A stretch of DNA of 64,000 bases from Mycolicibacterium lacusdiani (GCF_021916785.1 NZ_JAKCFC010000003.1:744001-808000), one strand, 5' to 3'. Numbered from the stretch's first letter, positions 24,426 through 34,030 are shown. The notes: generated by a model from the letters alone, not told the origin. Made by a program: numbers and translations.

Positions 24426-25745
24426 CTAGGAACGTACCGCCGCACGCGCCTGCCCAAGGCTGATCGGCAACGTCGCCCAACCCCGAAGCACGCGGGTATC
24501 GCGACGACTGCCCGCGCCCGCCAGCGAGGCCTCGGGGTAGCGCTCGAAGAACGTGCGCAGCCCCACTTCGCCCTCGGCTCGGGCCAGCGCCGCGCCGAGG
24601 CAGAAGTGCCTGCCTCCGGAGAACGACAGGTGCTTGCCCGCGTTGTCGCGGGTGATGTCGAAGCGGTGCGGATCGCTGAACACCTCGGGGTCCCGGTTCG
24701 CGCCCGCGAGGTAGAGGATGACGAGTTCGCCTTCCTTCACCGTGCGGCCCGCGACCTCGGTGTCCGTCTTGGCCAGGCGTGCGCTGAGCTGTACCGGGGA
24801 CTCGAGTCGCAGGATCTCCTCGACCGCCATCGGCCAGCGATCGGGTTCGGCCAGCAGCAGCCGGAGCTGGTCGGGATGCTCGAGCAGGATCCGGATGCCG
24901 TTGCCCAGCAGGTTGACCGTCGTCTCGAATCCGGCGGCAAGCACCAGACCTGCCGTCGCCAGCAGCTCCTCGTCGTCGAGCCGCGCGCCGTCGTCGCTGG
25001 CGTCGATCAGCTGGCTCATCAGGTCGTCGCCGGGATTCGCGCGCAACCGCCCGATGTGCTCGGTGAGCCAGGTGTTGAAGCCGTCGAGTCCCGCTTCGAC
25101 GCGCTGGTACTGCTCCCACGACAGCCCGATGTCGAGGCTGGGAGCCGCGAGTTCGCCGTACTCCAGGATGCGCGGCCGGTCGTGGTCGGGCACTCCGATG
25201 ATGTCGCCGATGACCGTCACCGGGAGCTGTGAGCAGTAGCGTTCGACGATGTCGACGGTGCCCCCGCCATCGGCATCGATGTCGTCCATCAGTGCCGTCG
25301 CCGCCTGCTGCACCCGATCACGAAGTGCTGCAACCGCTCTGGTGGTGAACACCGACGACACCGTCTTGCGGTAGCGGGTGTGCTCGGGCGGCTCGACGGA
25401 CAGCATCGACGGTGGCAGCAGCGGATGCAGCCTGCCCTTGACCATGGTCTTCTGCTCGACCCAGCCGAGTGGGCCGGGCAGGGTCTTGCCGATCGCCGTG
25501 ACGGCGAAGTCGTCGGACCGCAGCAGCTGGTGAGCCAGTGCGTGGTCGGGCGTCAGCCAGGCGGCGCGGCCGCGGACGAGCCGGCCGCGTGCGCGCAGCT
25601 CGTCGGCGAACCCGCCGGGGTCGGCGCGCACGGTCGGATCGGCGATGAGCCTGCCCTGCGGTTCCCCGCGACGTGCCCCGAATGACGCCAATCCGCGGAT
25701 CACCCCGTGCAGGGCGAACCAGTGCAGCCGCTGCCTCGCCGTCAT
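24426..25745 (-). CDS. cytochrome P450
   Basis: A 439-residue soluble bacterial P450. The I-helix oxygen-activation segment LAAGFETTVNLLGN is near residue 245, the K-helix EEILRLESPVQ (ExxR) is near residue 285, and the heme-thiolate loop FSGGRHFCLGAALARAE is near residue 352. Note the Phe-Glu-Thr-Thr in the I helix, where many P450s have Gly-His/Asp-Thr-Thr. The CYP family cannot be named by eye. Its neighbours (MDMPI, DUF1330, TetR, flavin monooxygenase) suggest a small catabolic or detoxification cluster. Confidence 0.92.
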   Translation of the reverse strand: MTARQRLHWFALHGVIRGLASFGARRGEPQGRLIADPTVRADPGGFADELRARGRLVRGRAAWLTPDHALAHQLLRSDDFAVTAIGKTLPGPLGWVEQKTMVKGRLHPLLPPSMLSVEPPEHTRYRKTVSSVFTTRAVAALRDRVQQAATALMDDIDADGGGTVDIVERYCSQLPVTVIGDIIGVPDHDRPRILEYGELAAPSLDIGLSWEQYQRVEAGLDGFNTWLTEHIGRLRANPGDDLMSQLIDASDDGARLDDEELLATAGLVLAAGFETTVNLLGNGIRILLEHPDQLRLLLAEPDRWPMAVEEILRLESPVQLSARLAKTDTEVAGRTVKEGELVILYLAGANRDPEVFSDPHRFDITRDNAGKHLSFSGGRHFCLGAALARAEGEVGLRTFFERYPEASLAGAGSRRDTRVLRGWATLPISLGQARAAVRS

Positions 25746-25758
25746 GTTTCGAGCCCCG

Positions 25759-26088
25759 TCATGTATCGAGCTTAAGTACCGGGCGGAGATCGTCCAACCG
25801 GTCGAACAGGTGCCACACGTAGGACGAGGAACCGTTCTCGCGGTGTGCGTGCAGATCGGCGAGCGTGGGGTCGTTCCGGTAGCCGTCGAAGGCGTCCTTG
25901 TCGTCCCACTCGACCAGGATCATCACCTGCCTGGGCGCCACGCCGTCGTCGAGGATCGACTCGCGGAACTTGCCGAGGGCCACCACGCGACCGCCGTGGC
26001 GGGCGACCTCGGCAACCGAACGCTTGGAGTACGCCGTGTACTCGTCTCGGTCGGCGACGTCGAACAGATTCAGCGCATATACCGTCAC
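25759..26088 (-). CDS. DUF1330-like protein
   Basis: A 109-residue protein of the dimeric alpha-beta barrel type. It begins VTVYALNLFDVADRDEY, has GGRVVALGKF near residue 35 and VMILVEWDDKDAFDGYRND near residue 57, which is the DUF1330 pattern (EW..A..F). GTG 26088 is chosen because a leaderless -10 box precedes it; an ATG at 26121 would overlap the TetR gene. Such proteins often accompany oxygenases, but no activity is established. Confidence 0.7.
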   Translation of the reverse strand: MTVYALNLFDVADRDEYTAYSKRSVAEVARHGGRVVALGKFRESILDDGVAPRQVMILVEWDDKDAFDGYRNDPTLADLHAHRENGSSSYVWHLFDRLDDLRPVLKLDT

Positions 26089-26094
26089 ACGGCC

Positions 26095-26100
26095 ACGGTA
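26095..26100 (-). promoter_or_regulatory. -10 box (TACCGT) of a leaderless transcript
   Basis: On the minus strand TACCGT is followed by 6 nt and then GTG 26088. The box lies inside the gap and overlaps the end of the TetR gene only marginally upstream. Confidence 0.4.
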
Positions 26101-26104
26101 CGAC

Positions 26105-26710
26105 CTAGCCTCCAGCCCCACGCATGACGAGCGGCAGGAAGATCGTGTCGACGATCTCGACGATCGTGTCGTCGCTCACCGGTTGCAGGGTGAACAGGAC
26201 TTCGTAGCGGAACAGGTCGCCGGGCAGGCGCGCGATGCGGGGTGAGACCTGGCCTTCGCCGGTCTCACCGCGCGCGACGGCCTTGGCGAGCGCACGCTCC
26301 AGCAGCGATTCACCTTCTACCTGCGTGGCCATGGCGACGTCACCCAGGCTCGACCCGGTTGCCCGGTAGTACGGGCCGAGGTGACCGACGAACTGAATCG
26401 CCAGGTGCACGCGCCGCTGATTGGCCCCGCGCAGTATCGCGAGGACGTCGCCCCGCAGGGTGCCCGTGTCGGGTTCGGGAACGGGGTCCGTGGCCACCAT
26501 GTGTTCGATTGCGGCACGCATGAGTTCCTGCTTGTTGGGCCAGCGGCGGTAGAGCACCGCACGGCTCGTGCCCGCTCGCGCCGCAACGGCGTCGATGGTG
26601 AAGGCGTCGTATCCCACGTCGTTGACCTCGACCCACGCCGCATCCAGGAGTGCCTCTTCCAATGCCTTGCCGCGCCGGCGCTGAGGCTCCTTCGGCTCCG
26701 TAAGGGACAA
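26105..26710 (-). CDS. TetR family transcriptional regulator
   Basis: A 201-residue regulator. The N-terminal helix-turn-helix is seen in ALLDAAWVEVNDVGYDAFTIDAVAARAG (key parts AAW, GYDAFTIDAVAARAG) and SRAVLYRRWPNKQELM, at residues 18-68. The rest is a helical ligand-binding domain. TTG 26710 is the likely start: AGGAG stands about 6 nt before it. It is divergent from the flavin monooxygenase, with 73 bp between them, and probably represses that gene, itself and perhaps the P450 cluster downstream. Confidence 0.86.
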   Translation of the reverse strand: MSLTEPKEPQRRRGKALEEALLDAAWVEVNDVGYDAFTIDAVAARAGTSRAVLYRRWPNKQELMRAAIEHMVATDPVPEPDTGTLRGDVLAILRGANQRRVHLAIQFVGHLGPYYRATGSSLGDVAMATQVEGESLLERALAKAVARGETGEGQVSPRIARLPGDLFRYEVLFTLQPVSDDTIVEIVDTIFLPLVMRGAGG

Positions 26711-26741
26711 ACCGTCTCCTATGTGGTAGATCTAGTCATTG

Positions 26742-26756
26742 GGTACAGAACGTATC
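26742..26756. promoter_or_regulatory. candidate TetR operator in the divergent gap
   Basis: GGTACAGAACGTATC has matching ends (GGTAC / GTATC, one mismatch) around 5 bp and sits between the TetR and monooxygenase starts. It is a weak palindrome, so the call rests mainly on position. Confidence 0.3.
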
Positions 26757-26783
26757 TTATATCGCCTGCCAAGGAGGAGTCTC

Positions 26784-27890
26784 GTGCGCATTCTCGTATC
26801 AGGGGGTGGAGTGGCCGGGTTGTGCGCCGGCATCGACCTCGTCGCCGGAGGGCACGACGTGACCCTCGTCGAGCGGTCGGACCACCTGCGCATCAACGGA
26901 TCTCCCATCGACATCCGCGGTGAATCGATCGACGTGGCCGCGAAGATGGGCGTGCTGGACCCGATCCGGGCGCACCGAATCGGCATGAGCGAACGCATCG
27001 AGTTCGTCGACGCGTCCGACCGCGTGGTCGCCGTGTTGCAGCCCGACGAGGTCAACGACACCGCCGACGACGTCGAGATTCCCCGCGAGGACCTCGTCAC
27101 CATCCTGCGCGCGGCACTGCCCACGACGACGCCGCTGATCTTCGGCGAGTCGATCAGCGCACTGCACGACGACGGTGCCGGCGTCGACGTGCGCTTCTCG
27201 TCCGGGGCGAGCGATCGCTTCGACCTGGTGGTCGGCGCCGATGGGATGCACTCCGCCACCCGCCGCCTCGTCTTCGGCCCGGAACACCGGTTCCTCCGAC
27301 CCCTCGGGTTCTACACCGCAATCTCCGCACTGTCCGCTAGTGCGCGCAAGGACGGCCGCAACTCGATGTTCAACTCCCCGGGCCTGATGGCCGGAATCAC
27401 CGGATACCAGGACAAGGCGTTGGCGGTCTTCCTCTTTCGATCGCCATGGATCGACTACGACTACCGCGACCTCGACGCGCAGAAGATGCTCCTGACCGAT
27501 GCCTTTGCCGGACAACGCAAATGGCGGATCGACGAGCTGCTCGAGGCTGCGATCGCCGATCCCGAACTGTACTTCGACTCGGTCAGCCAGATCGACATGG
27601 ACACGTGGCACCGCGGCAGGGTCGTCCTCGTCGGCGACTCCGCGTACTGCGCCTCCCCGCTCTCGGGACGGGGCACGAGTCTGGCGCTGACCGGGGCCTG
27701 GTACCTGACCGAGGCGCTGGGCGATCACCCCGACGACGTCGATCGTGCCTTCGCCCAGTACGAACGGTTGCAACGGCCACACGTGCTGCGGGCGCAAGCC
27801 ACGGCCGCACCCGGCGGCGACCTCCTCGCGCCGGCGACGCGCGACGCCATCGACGCGCGCAATGAGCACCTCCGAACGGCGTCCCGCTAA
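26784..27890 (+). CDS. FAD-dependent monooxygenase (PHBH-like group A)
   Basis: A 368-residue flavoprotein that probably hydroxylates a small, possibly aromatic, substrate using NAD(P)H and O2. The FAD-binding fold SGGGVAGLCAGIDLVAGG starts at residue 6. LVVGADGMHSATRR is near residue 150, and GDSAYCASPLSGRGTSLALTG near residue 285 is the second FAD motif. GTG 26784 has a perfect AAGGAGGAG ribosome site. It is divergent from TetR. The end overlaps the convergent udgA stop by 4 nt. Confidence 0.87.
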   Translation: MRILVSGGGVAGLCAGIDLVAGGHDVTLVERSDHLRINGSPIDIRGESIDVAAKMGVLDPIRAHRIGMSERIEFVDASDRVVAVLQPDEVNDTADDVEIPREDLVTILRAALPTTTPLIFGESISALHDDGAGVDVRFSSGASDRFDLVVGADGMHSATRRLVFGPEHRFLRPLGFYTAISALSASARKDGRNSMFNSPGLMAGITGYQDKALAVFLFRSPWIDYDYRDLDAQKMLLTDAFAGQRKWRIDELLEAAIADPELYFDSVSQIDMDTWHRGRVVLVGDSAYCASPLSGRGTSLALTGAWYLTEALGDHPDDVDRAFAQYERLQRPHVLRAQATAAPGGDLLAPATRDAIDARNEHLRTASR

Positions 27891-29230
27891 GACTGCGCCG
27901 CGGCCTCGGCGATCCGCCGCCCGAGCGCGTGCACCCGCCAACCCGCGGCCTGCCACGTCGCGACGTCCAGGCAGTTGCGGCCGTCGACGACCACCTTGGC
28001 CCGCACCGTGGCCGCCAGCTCGTGCGGATCGAGGTCGACGAACTCCTGCCACTCCGTGAGGACCAGGACCGCGTCGGCACGCTCGCACGCCTCGACCACC
28101 GAGGTCGAGTAGTTCAGCGTCGGGAACACCCGCTGCGAATTCTCCATTGCCTTCGGGTCGTAGACGTTGACGGTCGCGCCGTTGAGCTGCAGCAGACCTG
28201 CCACGTTGAGGGCGGGCGAGTCGCGGACGTCGTCGGACTCGGGCTTGAACGCCGCGCCCAGCACGGCGACGTTGGCGCCGAGCAGCGATCCCCCGCATGC
28301 CTTGGTGGCGAGTTCGACCATGCGGGTGCGGCGGCGCATGTTGATGCTGTCCACCTCGCGCAGGAAGGTCAGTGCGTGGTTGGCGCCCAGTTCGCCGGCC
28401 CGGGCCATGAACGCCCGAATGTCCTTCGGTAGGCAGCCCCCGCCAAATCCCAGTCCGGCGTTGAGAAATCGGCGCCCGATGCGGGGGTCGTACCCCAGCG
28501 CATCGGCCAGCAGCGTGACGTCGGCGTCCACGGCCTCGCACACCTCGGAGATCGCGTTGATGAACGAGATCTTGGTGGCGAGGAACGCATTGGCCGAGAC
28601 CTTCACCAGTTCCGCGGTCTGCAGGTCGGTGACCAGGAACGGCACCTCGCCGGCCAGGATGGGCGCGTACAACTCGCGCATCGCTGCCTCGGCGCGGTGC
28701 GAATCAGATTGTACGCCAAGGACGATGCGGTCGGGGTGCAGTGTGTCGTGCACGGCGTAGCCCTCGCGGAGGAACTCCGGATTCCACGCGATCTCGACGT
28801 CGACGCCCTCGGGCGCGATGGCGCGGGCACGCGCCGCAAGATCGGCGGCCGTCCCGACCGGCACGGTCGACTTTCCGACGATCACTGCCGAGCGGCGCAG
28901 TCGCGGCACCAGCGTGTCGATGACCGCGTTGACGTGCCGCAGGTCGGCGCCGTACTCACCCTTCTTCTGCGGCGTGCCGACGCCGAGGAAGTGCACGTCG
29001 GCGAACTCGACGGCGGCGTCGTAGTCAGTGGTGAACTGCAGCCGGCCGGCCTCGAGGTTCTCCCGCAGCATCTTGCGCAGCCCGGGCTCGTAGAACGGGA
29101 TGTCGCCCGACGCGAGCTTTGCGATCTTGCCGGGGTCGACGTCGACGCCGATCACCTCGTGGCCGAGTTCGGCCATGCCGGCGGCGTGCGTCGCGCCGAG
29201 GTACCCCGTGCCGAACACTGTGCATCGCAT
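27887..29230 (-). CDS. udgA: UDP-glucose 6-dehydrogenase
   Basis: A 447-residue enzyme that oxidises UDP-glucose twice with NAD+ to UDP-glucuronate, a precursor for envelope sugars. The NAD-binding N-terminus FGTGYLGATHAAGMAELGH, KSTVPVGTA near residue 120, the central dimer helix, and the catalytic Cys in GFGGGCLPKD near residue 265 are all present. The C-terminal UDP-binding domain has GAAFKPESDDVRDSP. It matches Rv0322, which in M. tuberculosis also lies beside dcd. Here two other genes stand between dcd and udgA. Confidence 0.93.
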   Translation of the reverse strand: MRCTVFGTGYLGATHAAGMAELGHEVIGVDVDPGKIAKLASGDIPFYEPGLRKMLRENLEAGRLQFTTDYDAAVEFADVHFLGVGTPQKKGEYGADLRHVNAVIDTLVPRLRRSAVIVGKSTVPVGTAADLAARARAIAPEGVDVEIAWNPEFLREGYAVHDTLHPDRIVLGVQSDSHRAEAAMRELYAPILAGEVPFLVTDLQTAELVKVSANAFLATKISFINAISEVCEAVDADVTLLADALGYDPRIGRRFLNAGLGFGGGCLPKDIRAFMARAGELGANHALTFLREVDSINMRRRTRMVELATKACGGSLLGANVAVLGAAFKPESDDVRDSPALNVAGLLQLNGATVNVYDPKAMENSQRVFPTLNYSTSVVEACERADAVLVLTEWQEFVDLDPHELAATVRAKVVVDGRNCLDVATWQAAGWRVHALGRRIAEAAAQS

Positions 29231-29331
29231 GCACCTTGGATATGCCAGTGCCGTGAGCTAGTCGCTACGCGACACTGATCGGCAGACCAACGTTCGGTGA
29301 CGAATGGACGCGGACTCCCGGGTGCAGCGGC

Positions 29332-30975
29332 CTACGAGCAGAAGATCAGGAAGCAGTTCGCCCCGGGCGCCTGCGATCCGCCGGAGCCCTCCGACGAGCC
29401 GCGGCCCGACCCGTTGCCGTTGCCATTTCGATTGCCGTTGCCGTTGCCGTTGTCCTGTGACGGCCATTCGAACTCCGGCTCGTCTCGCGACGGGCGCTGC
29501 GGCTGCCAGGGCGGCTGCCACACCGGCGGCTCGGGATCCTGGGTCTGCTGCGGCGGCTGCCACGGGGGCTGCCACGGCGGGCGCTGCGGCTGATACTCGT
29601 CGTAGTCGCGCTGGGGCCACTGCTGCTGCCACGGCGGCTGCCAGATCGGGCGCTGCTGCACGGGCGGCTGCCACACCGGCGGCTGCCAGACGGGCGGCAC
29701 CGCGACCGGCGGGACCACCGGCGCGACGACGGGCGGCGCGGGCGGGGGTGCTGCGGGTGCGGGCGGCGGCGCGGCAGGCGCGGGTGCCGGGGCCTGCGGC
29801 GGTTCGACGAACACCGTGCGCGGGGGCGCGGCCGGTGCCTGCTGCACCACGGGGACCGGCGCCTTGATGGTCTCGGCCGGGGGCGGCGCGGGTGCGGCCG
29901 GCTTGGCTGCCTCCGGCGCGGGCGGCGCGGCGGGCGGCACGACGCTCGGGATGATCGCTGCCTGGCCCGGGCTGGGGCGCTGATCGGCGGTCGGCCTGAT
30001 GCTGACGGCCAGCGAGATCACCAGGGCGACGACGCCGAGCACGAAGATCGACGTGAGCGCACTACCGACGAGCAGGAACGGCTTGCGGCCCTCCTCGACG
30101 CGCGGGTCGTCGACCTCGAGGTCGTCGTACGCGGGGTCGACATCGGAGTAGGCCTGATACGGGCTCGCGGCGGCGACCGCGGCAACCCCGCCGACGGGCG
30201 CCATCTGCGTGCTGGCGTTCGCGAGCCCGACGGACTCGTTTCCGGCGGTGGCGCCGTCGGGGTCCAGCGCGTAGGCCAGACCCGCGGTGGTGGCGTCGAA
30301 GGCGGGCGCGTTGGCGGCCGCGAGTGCGGCGCCGCGAGCGAGGGCCAGACCCGATTCCTCGGGCGCGTTGACCGGGATGGAGACGAGGTCGGTCAGGTGC
30401 GCCTTGACCGACGCGATGTCGACGCCGGCGCCGACGACGAACATGCCCTGCGGCGACGTGTCCTGACGTTCCACGGCGGCGACCATGTCGGCGAGCACCG
30501 CGAGGGCGTCGGTGCTGTGCAGGCTGCGGCTAACGACCTTGACGATCGAGCCGTCGTCGCTGCGCACCACCGACAGCGTCGCGGTGTCGCGGTCGATGAA
30601 CAGCAGACCGGTGCTTTCGTACCCGACCGCGCGACCGGCGGCTTGCGCGAGCGCGCCCGCGGCGTGCAGCTCGGACACCAGCATCACGTCGGTGATGCCG
30701 CGCGCGGTCAGCCCGTCGCGCAGCGCGGCGGCCTCGGTGCGGTCACTCCAGGTGACGCCGATCGCCTTCAGTACATGGCCGCCCTCGGTCGCGCTCTCCT
30801 GGGTTCCGAGCACCGCGGAGACCAATTCATCGGTCACGTTCGCGGTTGCTGAGCCCTCGCCACCCGACACGTCGAACGTGTCGTGGTCGACGATGGCACC
30901 GTCGCCCTTTTCGCCTTCGACCAGCACCATGCGGACCGTCTTAGGTGTCAACGACACACCAAGTACGATGTCCAC
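29332..30975 (-). CDS. DUF7159/Hsp70-like membrane protein with Pro/Gln/Trp-rich tail
   Basis: A 547-residue protein. Residues 1-250 follow an actin-like ATPase layout: IVLGVSLTPKTVRMVLVEG at the start, then LLFIDRDTATLSVV near residue 130, and VGAGVDIASV near residue 190. A membrane segment lies at about residues 300-325 (FLLVGSALTSIFVLGVVALV). The external tail is very rich in Pro, Gln and Trp, with PPWQPPWQ units repeated, then Asn/Gly, ending in CFLIFCS. GTG 30975 has the strong ribosome site GGAGGAG. It is the second of three such proteins in the window. Function unknown. Confidence 0.72.
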   Translation of the reverse strand: MDIVLGVSLTPKTVRMVLVEGEKGDGAIVDHDTFDVSGGEGSATANVTDELVSAVLGTQESATEGGHVLKAIGVTWSDRTEAAALRDGLTARGITDVMLVSELHAAGALAQAAGRAVGYESTGLLFIDRDTATLSVVRSDDGSIVKVVSRSLHSTDALAVLADMVAAVERQDTSPQGMFVVGAGVDIASVKAHLTDLVSIPVNAPEESGLALARGAALAAANAPAFDATTAGLAYALDPDGATAGNESVGLANASTQMAPVGGVAAVAAASPYQAYSDVDPAYDDLEVDDPRVEEGRKPFLLVGSALTSIFVLGVVALVISLAVSIRPTADQRPSPGQAAIIPSVVPPAAPPAPEAAKPAAPAPPPAETIKAPVPVVQQAPAAPPRTVFVEPPQAPAPAPAAPPPAPAAPPPAPPVVAPVVPPVAVPPVWQPPVWQPPVQQRPIWQPPWQQQWPQRDYDEYQPQRPPWQPPWQPPQQTQDPEPPVWQPPWQPQRPSRDEPEFEWPSQDNGNGNGNRNGNGNGSGRGSSEGSGGSQAPGANCFLIFCS

Positions 30976-31154
30976 TGACTCCTCCAAAGTGTTTGCTGCG
31001 CTACGTGAGTCGCCCTGACGACCCCTCACCGGCGAGCCGCCGACTAGATGTTTCATCGTCGCCACCAGCAGCGTCGTTACACACGACACCGTTAGCTGCG
31101 CACCCGTCGACGACCCGCATTCGAGGCTACTCGGATGGGGCGTTGCGCGGCACC

Positions 31155-32462
31155 TCAGTTCTCGTCGGCGGCTTCCCGCCGGGGTGCGCCGAGGTCACCC
31201 AGCGTGCCGGGTCGGCGCGACGGCAAATGGCCGTGCACGCCTTCGGCGTAGGCCGTCTCCGCGTGCTGAGTGAAGTCGACGCCGGTGGTCTCGTCGTCGG
31301 CGCTGACACGGAAGCCGATGAGACGGTCGATCAGCTTCGCGAGGCCGTAGGAGACGCCGAACGCGTACGCCGCGACCACCACTGCTGCCAGCGCCTGCTT
31401 GCCGAGCTGGGTCACGCCTCCGCCGTAGAGCAGGCCCTCGGGTCCGCCGGTCATCACCGACGTGGCGAGGAAGCCGATCAGCAGCACGCCGACCACGCCA
31501 CCGACGAAGTGCACGCCGACGACGTCGAGCGAATCGTCGTAGCCGAAGCGGAACTTCAGCCCGATCGCGAAGGAGCAGACGATGCCCGCGAGGAGGCCGA
31601 CGACGACGGCGCCGAGGGTGTTGACCGTGCCGCAGGACGGGGTGATCGCGACCAGCCCGGCCACCACGCCCGACGCGGCGCCGAACGTCGTCGGCCGCCC
31701 GTCGCGGACCTGCTCGACGCCCAGCCAGCCGAGCATGCCGAGGCATCCGGCGACGAGCGTGTTGAGGAAGATCGCCGACGCGGTGCCGTTGGCGGCGAGC
31801 GCCGAGCCCGCGTTGAAGCCGAACCAGCCGAACCACAGCAACCCGACGCCCAGCAGCACGAACGGCAGGTTGTGCGGTCGCATGGCGTCCTTCTTGAACC
31901 CGATGCGCGGCCCGAGGACCAGTGCGAGCGCCAGAGCCGATGCGCCGGAGACGATTTCGACGACCAGCCCGCCCGCGTAGTCGAGTGCGCCGAGCTTGAA
32001 CAGCCACCCTCCCGGCGACCACACCCAGTGCGCGACGACGGCGTAGACGGCGATGGTCCAGATCGGGACGAACAGCACCCACGCCGCGAACTTCGCGCGG
32101 TCGGCGATGGCACCGGAGATGAGCGCCGCGGTGATGATCGCGAAGGTGAGCTGGAACGTGGCGAAGAGCAGTTCGGGCACGCTGCCGTGCAGGTCGTCGG
32201 GGGCGATCCCCGCCAAGCCCATGTGCTCGAGCGTGCCGATCAATCCGCCGGCTCCGTCGCCGGTGAAGGCCAGGGTGTAGCCGAACAGCAGCCACGCAAC
32301 CGTCACCAGCGGGATCGAGATGAAGCTCATCATGATCATGTTGAGCACGCCGGTGGTGCGCACCATGCCGCCGTAGAAGATCGCCAGGCCCGGCGTCATC
32401 AACAGGACCATGGCGGTGGCGACCAGCAACCATGCCGTCGCGGCGGGATCGAGTTCTTGCAT
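31155..32462 (-). CDS. amt: ammonium transporter (Amt family)
   Basis: A 435-residue transporter with 11 membrane helices. Family signatures seen are TPGLAIFYGGMVR near residue 25, FQLTFAIITAALISGAIADR near residue 100, and the second pore His in VVGVHFVGG near residue 305. The first of the twin pore histidines, normally in AGG-VVH, is Glu here (DYAGGLVVEIVSG, near residue 165), as in yeast Mep1/Mep3. The cytosolic tail of about 45 residues is polar. No glnK or glnD follows. ATG 32462 is used; GTG 32477 is possible. There is no clear ribosome site for either. Confidence 0.92.
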   Translation of the reverse strand: MQELDPAATAWLLVATAMVLLMTPGLAIFYGGMVRTTGVLNMIMMSFISIPLVTVAWLLFGYTLAFTGDGAGGLIGTLEHMGLAGIAPDDLHGSVPELLFATFQLTFAIITAALISGAIADRAKFAAWVLFVPIWTIAVYAVVAHWVWSPGGWLFKLGALDYAGGLVVEIVSGASALALALVLGPRIGFKKDAMRPHNLPFVLLGVGLLWFGWFGFNAGSALAANGTASAIFLNTLVAGCLGMLGWLGVEQVRDGRPTTFGAASGVVAGLVAITPSCGTVNTLGAVVVGLLAGIVCSFAIGLKFRFGYDDSLDVVGVHFVGGVVGVLLIGFLATSVMTGGPEGLLYGGGVTQLGKQALAAVVVAAYAFGVSYGLAKLIDRLIGFRVSADDETTGVDFTQHAETAYAEGVHGHLPSRRPGTLGDLGAPRREAADEN

Positions 32463-32547
32463 TCGGCGATTAAACACGCCGAGTGTGGGGGCTACGTACG
32501 CAAAAGGGCCGATTGGCGTGCACGAGGCCCACGCTCGGCGCGCGGGT

Positions 32548-33117
32548 TCAGTGCTTGATGAAGTTCTGGTAGGACTTCGACGGCGTCGGGCCGCGCTGGC
32601 CCTGGTACTTCGACCCGACCTTCGAGCTGCCGTACGGATGCTCGGCGGGGCTGGACAGGCGCAGCAGGCACAGCTGACCGATCTTCATGCCAGGCCACAG
32701 GGTGATCGGCAGGTTGGCGACGTTCGACAGCTCGAGGGTGATGTGGCCGCTGAAGCCGGGGTCGATGAACCCGGCCGTGGAGTGCGTGAGCAGGCCGAGG
32801 CGCCCCAGCGACGACTTGCCCTCGAGGCGCCCGGCGAGGTCGTCGGGCAGCGTGCACCGTTCGAGCGTCGACCCGAGGACGAACTCGCCCGGGTGCAGCA
32901 CGAACGGCTCCTCCTCCTTCGGCTCGACGAGCGTGGTGAGGTCGTCTTGGCGCAGCGCCGGGTCGATGTGGGTGTAGCGCGTGTTGTTGAAGACGCGGAA
33001 CAGGTTGTCCAACCGGACGTCGACGCTGGAGGGCTGGATCATGCCGTCGTCGAATGGGTCGAGGCCCAGCCGGCCGGCGGTGATCTCGGCACGGATGTCG
33101 CGATCGGAGAGCAGCAC
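32548..33117 (-). CDS. dcd: dCTP deaminase (probably bifunctional with dUTPase)
   Basis: A 189-residue homotrimeric enzyme converting dCTP towards dUMP, supplying dTTP synthesis and keeping uracil out of DNA. The start [12 protein letters not shown] is the family N-terminus. [13 protein letters not shown] and [20 protein letters not shown] carry the nucleotide-binding Ser/Arg and the catalytic Glu, and [14 protein letters not shown] is the C-terminal lid. GTG 33117 gives the same length as M. tuberculosis Rv0321, which is known to be bifunctional. It is 38 nt downstream of the DUF2127 gene on the same strand. Confidence 0.94.
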   Translation of the reverse strand: MLLSDRDIRAEITAGRLGLDPFDDGMIQPSSVDVRLDNLFRVFNNTRYTHIDPALRQDDLTTLVEPKEEEPFVLHPGEFVLGSTLERCTLPDDLAGRLEGKSSLGRLGLLTHSTAGFIDPGFSGHITLELSNVANLPITLWPGMKIGQLCLLRLSSPAEHPYGSSKVGSKYQGQRGPTPSKSYQNFIKH

Positions 33118-33155
33118 GCGACGAAGCCTAACCGGGTCGGTGCGACCCGCGGCCG

Positions 33156-33923
33156 TCACGCGGGCTGGGCCGCCGCGCGTTCGAGGTCCAGGAGTTGCTC
33201 ACCGCGCCGTTCCTCGTCGTAGGCGGCGCGTCCCCCGCGCAGACCGAACAGCCGCTTCGACACGAGGAGGTAGGCGACGGCGGCGACGTTGATCGCGAAC
33301 GTCAGGACGCGCGTGACCGTGATGCCGTTGGACAGGTCGTAGACCTCCAGCGGCAGGAACACCGACGTGGCGACGACGGCGAAGTACTCGCCCCACCGCT
33401 GCAGCAGCCACAGCCCGACGGCTTCGACGAGTTCGAGGACCGCGTAGGCGCTCAGCGCGACGACGAGGATGGCCAGCGTCGACGGTTTCGCCGCCAGCGC
33501 CTTCTCCACTTCGTGGACGAGCGTCATCTGGTCGACGCGGAAACCGGACGCCCGCAGCAGGGGCAGGTCCCGGTCGAAGATCGCCTGCAGCGAGAGTTGT
33601 TCACCGCGAAACTTCCACACCCCTAGGGCCGCGAACGCGAGGATGACCGCCCGAAGTAGGCGTTCCACGGCCAGCGCGCGCACGACGAACACCTGCCGCA
33701 GTGCCTTGCCCCGCAGGATCAGGGGTGCGTCGTCCGAGTGGCCGGAACTCAGCGCGGGTCCGAGCGCGAAGTCACCGCAGCGCAGGCAGCGCCACGCCTC
33801 GCCGACCCCCGTCGTGCCGCGCAACCGCTGCGCGAGTGCGTCGTCGTCCGGGGCGAAGGTGACGTGGCCGGCGAACGCGCAGGCGAGCAGTTCCCACCGT
33901 CGGGTGCCCCGCGGCTTCGACAT
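33156..33923 (-). CDS. DUF2127-type membrane protein
   Basis: A 255-residue protein. The first 70 residues are cytosolic and contain CLRCGDF with a preceding Cys, perhaps a metal site. Four or so membrane helices follow between residues 80 and 240: [39 protein letters not shown] (in parts), and [29 protein letters not shown] plus [18 protein letters not shown] is the DUF2127 signature. ATG 33923 has the ribosome site GGGAGGT. Function unknown. Confidence 0.8.
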   Translation of the reverse strand: MSKPRGTRRWELLACAFAGHVTFAPDDDALAQRLRGTTGVGEAWRCLRCGDFALGPALSSGHSDDAPLILRGKALRQVFVVRALAVERLLRAVILAFAALGVWKFRGEQLSLQAIFDRDLPLLRASGFRVDQMTLVHEVEKALAAKPSTLAILVVALSAYAVLELVEAVGLWLLQRWGEYFAVVATSVFLPLEVYDLSNGITVTRVLTFAINVAAVAYLLVSKRLFGLRGGRAAYDEERRGEQLLDLERAAAQPA

Positions 33924-33991
33924 GGTCGCACCTCCCGTTTCGGGCACCGATCATCGAAGAGCCTTGGACGAGTGCCGGGACTGCGCGACTG

Positions 33992-33997
33992 TATGCT
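33992..33997 (+). promoter_or_regulatory. -10 box (TATGCT) upstream of the tRNA gene
   Basis: TATGCT lies 33 nt before the mature 5' end of the tRNA, which allows a short 5' leader for RNase P. A well-spaced -35 is not obvious. Confidence 0.35.
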
Positions 33998-34030
33998 CTG
34001 TCGCAGGATGGAGCGTCACCGCCGTCCTAC

